A DNA stretch of 64,000 nucleotides from Bacteroidota bacterium. GTDB taxonomy: Bacteria > Bacteroidota > Bacteroidia > Sphingobacteriales > Sphingobacteriaceae. Under the pieces are notes generated by a model. That model saw only the letters and a list, made by a program, of their open reading frames with translations, did not search any database and was not told where the DNA came from. The position numbers were made by a program, and so were the translations under genes. Location of the stretch: assembly GCA_023450085.1 (NCBI GenBank), contig JAEXHI010000022.1, positions 186,001-250,000 on the forward strand, in the 5' to 3' direction. Positions 27,751-35,465 of this stretch are shown in pieces; within the stretch, counting starts at the first letter, position 1, and the number at the start of each line of letters is the position of its first letter.

Positions 27751-28897
27751 ATTTTGAAGGACTATTTACAATGCCTAGACCTGCGCCTCCAGCTACTCTT
27801 GCTGCGCCTTCAACCTTTTTTGGCTTGACAATGCCCAACGACGTTACTTCAAAAATTATTGGCTGAGGAATCTTATTGATTACATCGTAAGTGGTTGTGT
27901 TAAGAAAGTTTCCTTCGGTAACCTTTTTAATATATTCGGATTTAGCCTCGTAATGTGGTGGATTATCTTCGTCATCAAGAATCTTTTTACTTGAAGCGAT
28001 AACCTTTGCATTATTTCTCCTGTAATCCAATACCTCTAGTGAGGTTTTTTTCGGTGTAGGATTTTCCTCCTGAGGCCTATCATTAAAAAATGACCATGAG
28101 CAGTGATGAGGTGAAAGAAATAAATCCCACTTTAATGCTTCCTCATTTTTGAATTTTTTTGTTTTTTCTAAGATAATACACCATGAAGTATGGTCAGAAT
28201 CTCCTCCAAACATTGCTAATGTAGAAAAATCTTGCTGGTAGAGAGAGTTCTTGAACCTAGCTTGAAATACTATACTTGTTGAGTTTTTTTTGTCATCCCC
28301 AAGTGATTCCAAATGCTCTTTGAACGGTGCATGAATAAAGATAGAGAACAACACTTGGTTCTTATCATTAAATCGGGTAACGATATCACCTGGCTTAGCT
28401 CTTAAATGGTCCAAATCTTTATAGTCTTTATTTCCATCATAACCTATAATTTTTATTCTATTGCCTGGATTATCTTTCTTTGGGTCTTTCTTGCGATGAA
28501 GTTCCAATCTGCGTTCTGCTTCCTTCTGGTGGGCATCTTCGTCATCGTTGGAATTTTCTTCTGCTATCATAGGGGAGAACCACATTGTGTCAATTCTGAT
28601 AAGGCCATCTTTTTTATCTGTCTCCGAATAGTTTTCAGGAGCGCCCTGGTAAAAGTGCTTTTTAAATCCTCGACAGTGGTCTTGGTCACCGTGAGTTAGG
28701 ATAAATACATCAATGTGAGGAATGCCTTTGTCATATTGTACACTTTGTAGTAAATCTTTTTTTACATCGTAAGTGTCTTCATTATCACAGTTCCTTATAT
28801 TACAGTCAACTAAAATGGTTGTACTGTCTTCCAGTGTTATGAGAGATGTGTCTCCATTTCCTACTGGGTAATACTTAATTGTAGCATTGTTTGCCAT
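27731..28897 (-). CDS. ComEC-like metallo-beta-lactamase-fold hydrolase
   Basis: Metal-dependent hydrolase of 388 residues, first gene of the cassette. The start is placed at the ATG of MANNATIKYYPVGNGD; an upstream ATG would add 40 residues not resembling the family. Motifs: TILVDCN (D31), the ComEC-type metal site FILTHGDQDHCRG (H69, D71, D73, H74), LAMFGGDSD (later metal-binding Asp) and LFLSPHHCSWSFFN. Family members act on phosphodiesters, nucleic acid or cyclic nucleotides. The C-terminal ~25 residues are glycine- and alanine-rich and probably disordered (EGAARVAGGAGLGIVN). It overlaps the E2-E1-JAB gene by 20 bp. MBL-fold genes have been described beside bacterial E1/E2/JAB genes. Confidence 0.85.
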   Translation of the reverse strand: MANNATIKYYPVGNGDTSLITLEDSTTILVDCNIRNCDNEDTYDVKKDLLQSVQYDKGIPHIDVFILTHGDQDHCRGFKKHFYQGAPENYSETDKKDGLIRIDTMWFSPMIAEENSNDDEDAHQKEAERRLELHRKKDPKKDNPGNRIKIIGYDGNKDYKDLDHLRAKPGDIVTRFNDKNQVLFSIFIHAPFKEHLESLGDDKKNSTSIVFQARFKNSLYQQDFSTLAMFGGDSDHTSWCIILEKTKKFKNEEALKWDLFLSPHHCSWSFFNDRPQEENPTPKKTSLEVLDYRRNNAKVIASSKKILDDEDNPPHYEAKSEYIKKVTEGNFLNTTTYDVINKIPQPIIFEVTSLGIVKPKKVEGAARVAGGAGLGIVNSPSKYGNGKV

Positions 28898-29178
28898 TAT
28901 TCTATTTTTTAAAGTTATTTTGTTGAAGTATCTGCTAGTCATTTCCATGAAATGCCTAGTCCAGCAAAATATTAGTGAAGCTGGCAGATGGACAACCAAC
29001 TGAAAAAAGAATGACAATTATATTTGCACAAATGGATAGTTTATTTACATTTGTATTGTCGTAGTATAATTCAAATTCTAATTTCAAAATTGATTAGTTG
29101 TTTGTAAGATACTTTGCCACGAGAAGATGTCGGATTCTTTTTTGTGGTGAAGTAAATTCTAATATTTTTGATTTTGTT

Positions 29179-31911
29179 TTATTTCTTTCTTAAATATTCC
29201 ACCTCCTTTTTTAAATCGTTAATAGTTTCTGTAAGTTCTTTTCCTGCTTTAAGATGTTCCAATGGAAAATCTTTTTTGAGTTCATCCATTAGTAAGTAGT
29301 ATATTGGTTTAAGCATAGTTTTAAGCTGGAAAGCATTGGACTCACTGAACATATCTAAAGCAACTTCATATTCTTTTTTTGCTATCAATAAAAGGAAAAA
29401 CTCTACTAACTCTGCAAATTCACGATATCTATTATCATCATCTTCATGTATGTTGCGAAGATCGATAATATGCTTTTTAACAATATCTATTGATTTGGTT
29501 ACATCGCCTTTCCATAGTAGTATTTTGGCATAAAGTAATTCAATCGCGGTATCAGTTTCCTTTGGCTTAAATTTTTCAATAAGGTCTAGGGCAAAAGTTA
29601 ATTTGTCAGTCCTTTTGGACTTGAAAATACTATGAACCCAGCATCCAACTACTGAAATGTCACCTAATTCAAGTGCTTTACCAAACATTTCATCAGACTT
29701 TTCAAACTTCCCTTGGCTGGCGAAAATGTGACCAAGTTGGTGAGCAGATTCAGGGTCGTTGTGCGCTACGCCTTCTTCGTAGGTAGATAGGGCCTTATCA
29801 GTCTCCTTTAGTCTCATGTAAAGTCTACCAAGCTGATTATAACCATCAATTTCTCCTTTTTCGATAGCTAAAGTAAAATGCTCTTTTGCTTTTTTGAAAT
29901 CTGACTTTTTCTGTTCCAGATAAAATTTACCTAAATTAATGTTGCTTTCTTCTTCTTTGGCTTCAACTGCATTAAGTAGTACTGTTTCAGCGTCTTTTCG
30001 TCTTTTCTGTTTTATATAAAATTCTGCTAATGCAGTATTCGATTTTTCTATTTTTGCTTTAACGGCATCCTTAAAATATTTTTCTGCCTTTTCAAGATCT
30101 TCCATTTCAGCATATAAGTTTCCAAGATCAAGTAGAGAATTTTTGAAATTTTTTGATACTGCTTGATTATGGTACTTTATTGCTAAGTCAAAATCTTTAT
30201 TTTTTGCATATAAGATTCCCAATCGATTAGCTGCGTAAGGATGGGGATGTGGTAGAGCTAGTGATTTTTCATAAAATTCAATGGCTTTGTTAGGATCATG
30301 TAAATATAGTTCGTAAATAAGCCCTAAAGTGATAGAAACAGATGAATCCTGGCTGTCTAGTTTCCATGCGGCTTTGGCCGCATCTAGTGCTTTTTGCTGA
30401 TTTCCTTGCATGAGATATGCTGAAATTATCAACATATAGTAATCGATATCTTTACTTGTTATGGCTTCTAAGCGTTCAACAGCTTCATTATATTTCCTAT
30501 TTTTTAATAGTGTCTTGATATCGCTAAGGACATCTTTTTTAGTTGTTTTGGCTCCTTTTAGAAGTCTGTCGGGCAGCACGGAGTTTGTGGTGCTAATTAA
30601 CTCTTCTTTTAAGTTCTCAGGAATGTTTTCACATGATAAAAAAGTATTGCCCATGTCAATTGCGGCAGCGGCATCATAATTACCATCTTTAAGATTCCTG
30701 ATATGCCTCCTGAGTCTCTTAGTGAGTTCACTTTCATCACACCATGCATCAAAGAACCTAACTAGCCATATTACATTTTCCTTATCATGTTTTCGGCCAA
30801 ACCTCATTAAATACCAAATATTCATAAAACGTTCTTTAATTCGGTATAAATGGTTTTTTGTTGTGGTTGGTACTTTTTCGATTAGCTGATTTTTTTCTAA
30901 ATATGAAAGTATAGATGATATATTCTTGCTCTCTAATCTTGTACGCTTTGTAATTTCTTTTACAGAAATTGCATCCCACTTTCTGGCGATAGCGTCAATT
31001 ACTTTTTGCTGTTGAGTTGATAATTGGTCCAGTTCTGACTTGTATAATAGCGTTAAAGTATCTATAAGTAGATAAAGGTCTTTAATAGCTTTGCCGTTTT
31101 CGTTATCTAGAAAAATCTGAAAGAGGTAGGATATAGTTCTAGGAACACCTCCTGTTAGTCTTCGTAAAGCTTCAACTCTTCCCGGGTATTTGTCAATAAT
31201 TTCTCTGATTTGTTCCTCCTCCCCATATTGCTGTCCTATCTTGATTAGAAGCTTTTCGCAGTCTACTTGGGTTAAGCCATCGAGTTGTATTAATGTGAAG
31301 AATTTGTAAAATGGATCACCAAAATCGATACTTCCATCATTGTATGAAGTCGAAGAACCGAATATTCTAAACGATGTGTTTGATGTGAGGATGGTCTTTA
31401 GCCTTTTTTTCTCTGTATCGTTAAGTTTCTTAAGGAAGAAATTTATATTTTCAATAAATAAAATTGCAATCTTCTCTTTAGATTTAAGAAAGTTGTCCAA
31501 AAGGTTAAATGCTGATATCTCATAATTTGTCTCTTTATCTATTATTTCGTCTATTGAATCAGATAGATTTTCTTTGTAAAAATTATCTTCAATACCAATA
31601 GCAACGGCTTCCCATAAATTAGTTAAATCAGATAGGTTGTACTGTTCTTCTGAGAACATTATGGGCAGAAATTTATTTGCTAATTTTTCTTCATCTAAAA
31701 TTGCGTAGTTCAACCTGTGCAATAGGGTTGTTTTGCCTGCGCCACGTTGCCCAATAATAACATAATTAGAGAATTTGTTGTCTTCGATGGCGTTTGTCAA
31801 TGAGTTTTGAATGTAATCAAATTCATTGGTGCGGATAACAAATCCATCTACAATAGCAGATTTGGGTTTGTTTCCAGTATTGTTTCTAAGCAATATATCC
31901 TTATTTTCCAT
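29179..31911 (-). CDS. STAND/AAA-like ATPase with winged helix and TPR repeats
   Basis: Protein of 910 residues from the ATG of MENKDILL; an ATG 90 bp upstream would add 30 residues encoded by a repetitive dyad and is less likely. P-loop ATPase (~25-300): Walker A G54QRGAGKTT, Walker B IAILFIENI, sensor-1 FRIFGSSTS. Winged helix at ~305-385 (ISVKEITKRTRLESKNISSILSYLEK). From ~470 to 850 come at least eight TPR-like repeats (NRLGILYAKNKDFDLAIKYH, ALAEFYIKQKRRKDAE, HQLGHIFASQGKFEKSDEMF), ending in a coiled coil. NTPase-wHTH-TPR proteins are typical sensors in antiviral conflict systems. It lies 281 bp upstream of the MBL gene on the same strand. Whether both form one system is open; no effector domain was seen in this chain. 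Confidence 0.8.
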   Translation of the reverse strand: MENKDILLRNNTGNKPKSAIVDGFVIRTNEFDYIQNSLTNAIEDNKFSNYVIIGQRGAGKTTLLHRLNYAILDEEKLANKFLPIMFSEEQYNLSDLTNLWEAVAIGIEDNFYKENLSDSIDEIIDKETNYEISAFNLLDNFLKSKEKIAILFIENINFFLKKLNDTEKKRLKTILTSNTSFRIFGSSTSYNDGSIDFGDPFYKFFTLIQLDGLTQVDCEKLLIKIGQQYGEEEQIREIIDKYPGRVEALRRLTGGVPRTISYLFQIFLDNENGKAIKDLYLLIDTLTLLYKSELDQLSTQQQKVIDAIARKWDAISVKEITKRTRLESKNISSILSYLEKNQLIEKVPTTTKNHLYRIKERFMNIWYLMRFGRKHDKENVIWLVRFFDAWCDESELTKRLRRHIRNLKDGNYDAAAAIDMGNTFLSCENIPENLKEELISTTNSVLPDRLLKGAKTTKKDVLSDIKTLLKNRKYNEAVERLEAITSKDIDYYMLIISAYLMQGNQQKALDAAKAAWKLDSQDSSVSITLGLIYELYLHDPNKAIEFYEKSLALPHPHPYAANRLGILYAKNKDFDLAIKYHNQAVSKNFKNSLLDLGNLYAEMEDLEKAEKYFKDAVKAKIEKSNTALAEFYIKQKRRKDAETVLLNAVEAKEEESNINLGKFYLEQKKSDFKKAKEHFTLAIEKGEIDGYNQLGRLYMRLKETDKALSTYEEGVAHNDPESAHQLGHIFASQGKFEKSDEMFGKALELGDISVVGCWVHSIFKSKRTDKLTFALDLIEKFKPKETDTAIELLYAKILLWKGDVTKSIDIVKKHIIDLRNIHEDDDNRYREFAELVEFFLLLIAKKEYEVALDMFSESNAFQLKTMLKPIYYLLMDELKKDFPLEHLKAGKELTETINDLKKEVEYLRKK

Positions 31912-31914
31912 GAT

Positions 31915-31959
31915 GACGATATTTTTTTTGTCAAATATAATGACAATTTTTTTATCGTC
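31915..31959. promoter_or_regulatory. two-part symmetrical dyad next to the ATPase start
   Basis: Outer arms GACGATA (31915-31921) and TATCGTC (31953-31959) and inner arms TTGTCA (31928-31933) and TGACAA (31941-31946) share one centre at 31937. The spacers between arms are pure A/T runs. It lies 4 bp before the ATPase ATG, so it can act as a protein operator or as an mRNA hairpin masking the start. Confidence 0.6.
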
Positions 31960-32029
31960 AAAATTTTTAGCGATTCTTTTTTCGTTAAAAATTGATAGCA
32001 ATAATGTTCATTGGCTTTTTGTATGTTTT

Positions 32030-32285
32030 CTATTCTATTGAGAATATATCGTCAATAGCGTCATCTAAGATTTCTTCCTGTCTAAGATCCTTTAGGTAAT
32101 GGTGATGTATGGCTAGGGGAGTAAGCCCCAATAAGCTCCATCTTAATCATTGGGTTATCGATCTTATCGATAGCTATCCCGGCAAAGGTACGCCTTGCCA
32201 CATGGGAGACAAGGTGCTTGGTGATGGCCCGTCATGCATGCAATTGTTCTAATAGGGCATTAGTTCCGCCTATTATCGGATTTAT
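32030..32285 (-). pseudogene. tyrosine recombinase (integrase) C-terminal relic
   Basis: Frame-shifted remains of a tyrosine recombinase. One minus-strand frame reads TKHLVSHVARRTFAGIAIDK and IDNPMIKMELIGAYS, which contains the H-x-x-R of the catalytic site and the aligned hydrophobic helix. After a one-base shift another frame continues HHHYLKDLRQEEILDD and AIDDIFSIE to a TAG at 32030-32032, a typical integrase C-terminus. The catalytic Tyr helix appears altered and the N-terminal part is missing. It marks the AT-rich region as having arrived by site-specific integration. Confidence 0.75.
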
Positions 32286-32379
32286 TTAGATTAGAGAACA
32301 GATAGGTGAAAAATTAACTATGGCTATTGGTTGATTTTATGAAGATCAATAATTTTTTTTGGTACAGAGTGATAGCGTA

Positions 32380-33603
32380 TTATGACTGATTTTGAAATTC
32401 TTCTATTGTAAAATTTCCAAGAGCGGAATGTCTCCGACCACTGTTATAAAAATTTTCTATATACTCAGCAATGGATTCGCTTGCTTCTTTTCTAGTTGAA
32501 TATTTTCTATGATGAACAAGTTCTATTTTCAATGTCTTAAAAAAGCTTTCGGCAACTGCATTGTCATAGCAATTGCCTTTCCTGCTCATGCTCTGCGTAA
32601 TACCATTTTTGGTTAATAGGCTGACAAATTTTTTGCATGCATATTGAACTCCACGATCCGAATGGAATATTAATTTTTGATTGTTTACCAAAGGTCGATT
32701 AAGAATTGCCATTTTAAGTGTGAGGATACTGGTATCGCTAGCTTTCATCGATTTGCTCAGCGACCAGCCTATTACTTTCCTGTCAAAAAGGTCTATGACT
32801 ATAGTGAGATATGCCCAGCCCTCTGTTGTATGGATATAGGTCATGTCTGATACCCATACTTCATTCTGTTTTCCCACTTTGAAGTTCCGGTTTAGAATGT
32901 TGTCTGCAACGGGGTATTTGGGTGAGGAAATAGTCGTTATTTTGAATTTCGGTTTTGAAACGCTTCGCAAATTATGCTCTAGCATTATCTTAGCGACAAA
33001 AGATCGGCAAACCTTTATACCAATAGACGACAATTCTCTTGTGATTCTTGGGCTCCCATAAGTGCGCCGGCTCGCATGGTATATTCTGCGAATTTCGGAT
33101 GTTATTAAACTTTTACGCAGTGACCTGTTGGTCTGTCTTCTCTTTATCCATTTGTAATAACAGCTTGGGTTTACTTGAAAAGCTTGGCACATCTTCCCAA
33201 CGGGAAATATCTCTTTATTCTCGCTTATGAATTTATATCTTTCCTGTCTGTCGAGGAGAAGATGGCTAGCCCCTTTTTTTAGGATGTCGAGTTCGACGCT
33301 GATATTCTTGATTTCCCTTCTTAGCCCTGTCAGTTCTTTCCTTTTTGTATCTCTATCGGTAATGTTTTGGGTACTAAGTTTGCCTTCTCTAAAAAGCTTC
33401 TTCCAATGATGGAGAATACGTTTACTTAAGCCGAGCTCTTCGGCCACATGGCTTATGCTGCCATATTGGATGCATGCACTGGCAGCAAAGATTTTGTACT
33501 CATTACTGAATTTTTTCCTATAAAAAAAGTTAAGGACAGTTTGCTTTACCAAATATGGACGGTAAGCTTTTCGTTCTTTACTTAATCGATATGCTTCGGA
33601 CAA
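32380..33603 (-). CDS. IS3-family transposase, OrfA and OrfB in one frame
   Basis: DDE transposase of 407 residues. N-terminal OrfA-like HTH (~35-75, FAASACIQYGSISHVAEELGLSK) with a leucine-zipper-like helix (~85-115), then the OrfB part with HTH_21 (RRTYGSPRITRELSSIGIKV) and the rve catalytic domain: first Asp in VWVSDMTYIHT, second in FHSDRGVQY, Glu in YDNAVAESFFKTLKIE. IS3 elements normally make OrfAB by -1 frameshifting; here both halves are in one frame across an A7 tract (33274-33280). The frame has no ATG near its front and must start at TTG 33603 or nearby, so activity is uncertain. Confidence 0.85.
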   Translation of the reverse strand: MSEAYRLSKERKAYRPYLVKQTVLNFFYRKKFSNEYKIFAASACIQYGSISHVAEELGLSKRILHHWKKLFREGKLSTQNITDRDTKRKELTGLRREIKNISVELDILKKGASHLLLDRQERYKFISENKEIFPVGKMCQAFQVNPSCYYKWIKRRQTNRSLRKSLITSEIRRIYHASRRTYGSPRITRELSSIGIKVCRSFVAKIMLEHNLRSVSKPKFKITTISSPKYPVADNILNRNFKVGKQNEVWVSDMTYIHTTEGWAYLTIVIDLFDRKVIGWSLSKSMKASDTSILTLKMAILNRPLVNNQKLIFHSDRGVQYACKKFVSLLTKNGITQSMSRKGNCYDNAVAESFFKTLKIELVHHRKYSTRKEASESIAEYIENFYNSGRRHSALGNFTIEEFQNQS

Positions 33604-33642
33604 GTGCTTTAACTTTTTGTGGCAAATAAGGTATCAACTCCA
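32380..33642 (-). mobile_element. IS3-family insertion sequence (right end clear, left end unresolved)
   Basis: The element contains the full transposase gene and, upstream of it, a right terminal sequence at 33613-33642 (minus strand TGGAGTTGATACC then TTATTTGCCACAAAAAG). The same terminal sequence occurs at 33830-33859 and 43551-43580. A matching inverted copy left of 32380 was not found by eye, so the left end is given only as the transposase stop. Confidence 0.75.
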
Positions 33643-33741
33643 AAGTTCCTCTGCCACGCGATGCACACTTCTGTATCGTTCGCATAGGCTGACCGCAAAG
33701 ATTTTATATTCGGCGGTGTATTTTTTCCTGCTCTTTTCCAT
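33643..33741 (-). pseudogene. 5' fragment of an older IS3-family orfA
   Basis: An ATG at 33739-33741 opens a minus-strand frame MEKSRKKYTAEYKIFAVSLC then ERYRSVHRVAEEL, clearly related to the OrfA N-terminus of the neighbouring element (YRKKFSNEYKIFAASACIQY). It is cut exactly where the terminal sequence of the newer copy begins (33642). The remainder of the old copy is not found on the other side of the newer element, so insertion was followed by deletion or rearrangement. Confidence 0.75.
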
Positions 33742-33829
33742 CTCTTAAAAATGCTACTTAATATAAACTTAGGATAGCAGATCATTCTTTTTTAATCTGA
33801 TGGGCTAGAGGGCAGGAATATTGCCGTAG

Positions 33830-33859
33830 CTTTTTGTGGCAAATTAGGTAGGAACTCCA
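33830..33859 (-). repeat. diverged IS3 terminal sequence of the older copy
   Basis: On the minus strand TGGAGTTCCTACC then TAATTTGCCACAAAAAG, matching the ends at 33613-33642 and 43551-43580 with a few changes. It lies ~90 bp upstream of the orfA fragment, the expected place for its own left end. Confidence 0.7.
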
Positions 33860-33948
33860 TTTTTTCTACTACCACTGATTAATCTCCAAAAACATAGTGC
33901 TTTATGCCTGTTGAGACCTTTTTGATTACTGTGGCCTAGGTCATTCAT

Positions 33949-34014
33949 CCTGCAATAAAAGACTTAGTGAAAAGATTTCCGAAAATTATTTAATACAGAA
34001 ATATAAAATACTGG
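33949..34014 (-). repeat. dispersed ~65-bp promoter-like repeat, copy A
   Basis: Minus-strand consensus TATTATATTTnTGTA, then ATTTTCGGAAA, then AAGTCTTTTAnnGCAGGA, shared with 38383-38446 and 39693-39760. It contains a TAnnTTTG-like -7 element. Copy A lies downstream of the glycosyltransferase gene. The rest of the 33860-34063 gap shows nothing further. Confidence 0.55.
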
Positions 34015-34063
34015 AGATTGCCCTTGGTAAAACAGTAGGCTGCCTATCTGCAAATTATAAAGC

Positions 34064-35320
34064 TTAGGGAAGTCGGTTTTCATACACATCAGAAACATTG
34101 TTTTTTTCTATTTCGCGAATTGTATTTTCAAGCCCATTCTCATTGTTCACGAGCTGTTGCATCTGTCTTGCATTATTGTACAGGCATTCGTTGCGCAATA
34201 ATTCTCCTACACGCCCCAAAAAGATTTTCTCTGTCATTTTACTAATGGGTACCGGTTTGACCGCAATCCCTTTTTTAAGCGCGTGCTGCCCCCAAAACTT
34301 TTGGTCGCCTAGGGGATAAAGTATGGGGCATACCATAAATGGCTTGCCCGCTCTCAGGCATTCGGCCGTTGTCCCAATGCCGCCGTGATGGATTATAGCT
34401 TTTGCAAATGGAAACAGTTTTTCATAAGGTGCAGAGGCAATGACCTTTATTCTGGGATTGTCCTCAAGTCTCTCTGTCCGGTCAAGGCCCCAACCCTTTA
34501 CGACGATGATTCTTGTGCCGAATTCTTCCGTGAGTTTCAAAATGGCCTGCTGCAGGTCGAACCTGGCTTTAAAAGGCATGCTGCCAAAAGTCAGGAGCAA
34601 GGGCGGTTCACCTTCATTCAAAAATGCTACCAGTTTCTCATCAAGCTCCTCCTTTGATATTCCAAACCAAAAGCCAGTGAATTTTGATTGTTTGGGAAAA
34701 TCATGGGGAACCGCAAGGAAAGCAGGGCTGATCCCATAAATGTTCTTTAAGGAGGGAACGCTGTATTTTTTCGGCAGGTCGAACTTCGCCCTGAATCGCC
34801 CCACGGGTTTTGAAAGCAGCTTTACACTTAGATTAGAGAATGTGTAGGTAAGCCGATAAAGAAATTTCGGTATGGGCAGACCGCTTAATGCCGGATTGGC
34901 AAACTGGGTTGTCGGTTCTACGATTGGCAAAACAGATGCCCTTATCATTTTCTCGGGGAACTGGTCGGCAAAACTGTCTGCCAATGTCTTAACGTGGTAA
35001 AGAACAATATCATTCTCCCGGGCAAGGGTGTAAAACTCAATCAGGGAGTTGGTGATTAGGGGATAGACCCAGGTGTTCAGGTTACGCCAGATGACAAAAG
35101 GATTTCCCTTCATCATTTTTTTGCCTTTATCCGAGCTGAGCAATTCCTGAAAATCAGCTTCAACCGGAACAAAGTCAATATCGTAGGACCTTACAAGCTG
35201 TTCGAAATTTTTAGCGGTCGATAGGGTAACCTGGTGGCCGCGGAGCTTGAGTGCCTGTCCCAGGACTGCGTAGGGTTGGACATCTCCACGGGTCCCTAGT
35301 GTCAAAATGGCTATCTTCAT
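34064..35320 (-). CDS. GT1-family glycosyltransferase (sterol/macrolide glycosyltransferase-like)
   Basis: UDP-sugar-dependent glycosyltransferase of 418 residues with the two-Rossmann GT-B fold. The N-terminus MKIAILTLGTRGDVQPYAVLGQALKLRGHQV is the hallmark of the UGT51/rhamnosyltransferase-like group. The C-terminal donor site is AIIHHGGIGTTAECLRAGKPFMVCPILYPLGDQKFWG, with the HHGG and D-Q residues that bind the nucleotide sugar. No signal peptide. The acceptor is probably a lipid or small hydrophobic molecule. It is the last gene of a five-gene minus-strand series starting with the Crp-family gene, though gaps of 90-250 bp leave an operon uncertain. Confidence 0.88.
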   Translation of the reverse strand: MKIAILTLGTRGDVQPYAVLGQALKLRGHQVTLSTAKNFEQLVRSYDIDFVPVEADFQELLSSDKGKKMMKGNPFVIWRNLNTWVYPLITNSLIEFYTLARENDIVLYHVKTLADSFADQFPEKMIRASVLPIVEPTTQFANPALSGLPIPKFLYRLTYTFSNLSVKLLSKPVGRFRAKFDLPKKYSVPSLKNIYGISPAFLAVPHDFPKQSKFTGFWFGISKEELDEKLVAFLNEGEPPLLLTFGSMPFKARFDLQQAILKLTEEFGTRIIVVKGWGLDRTERLEDNPRIKVIASAPYEKLFPFAKAIIHHGGIGTTAECLRAGKPFMVCPILYPLGDQKFWGQHALKKGIAVKPVPISKMTEKIFLGRVGELLRNECLYNNARQMQQLVNNENGLENTIREIEKNNVSDVYENRLP

Positions 35321-35465
35321 TGTTACATTGGTTTGAAATATGTTTGACGATATGGTGGCAGGTGTGCCGACAGTTTCCTAATCAAGAATAATGGGCGGTC
35401 CATGGGCTCAGATAATTGCCAAGGCCCGGTCCCTGTAGCCTAAATGGCCGCAGGCAAGACTCGGG

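Noticed and set aside
24815..28897. Calling the E2-E1-JAB cassette a CBASS system
   Set aside because: No CD-NTase (nucleotidyltransferase) gene and no SAVED or known CBASS effector is adjacent; only the E2/E1/JAB chemistry is shared.
31912..32001. 30-residue N-terminal extension of the TPR-ATPase
   Set aside because: It would be encoded by the concentric dyad and reads as a lysine/isoleucine repeat; the ATG at 31911 gives a normal N-terminus.
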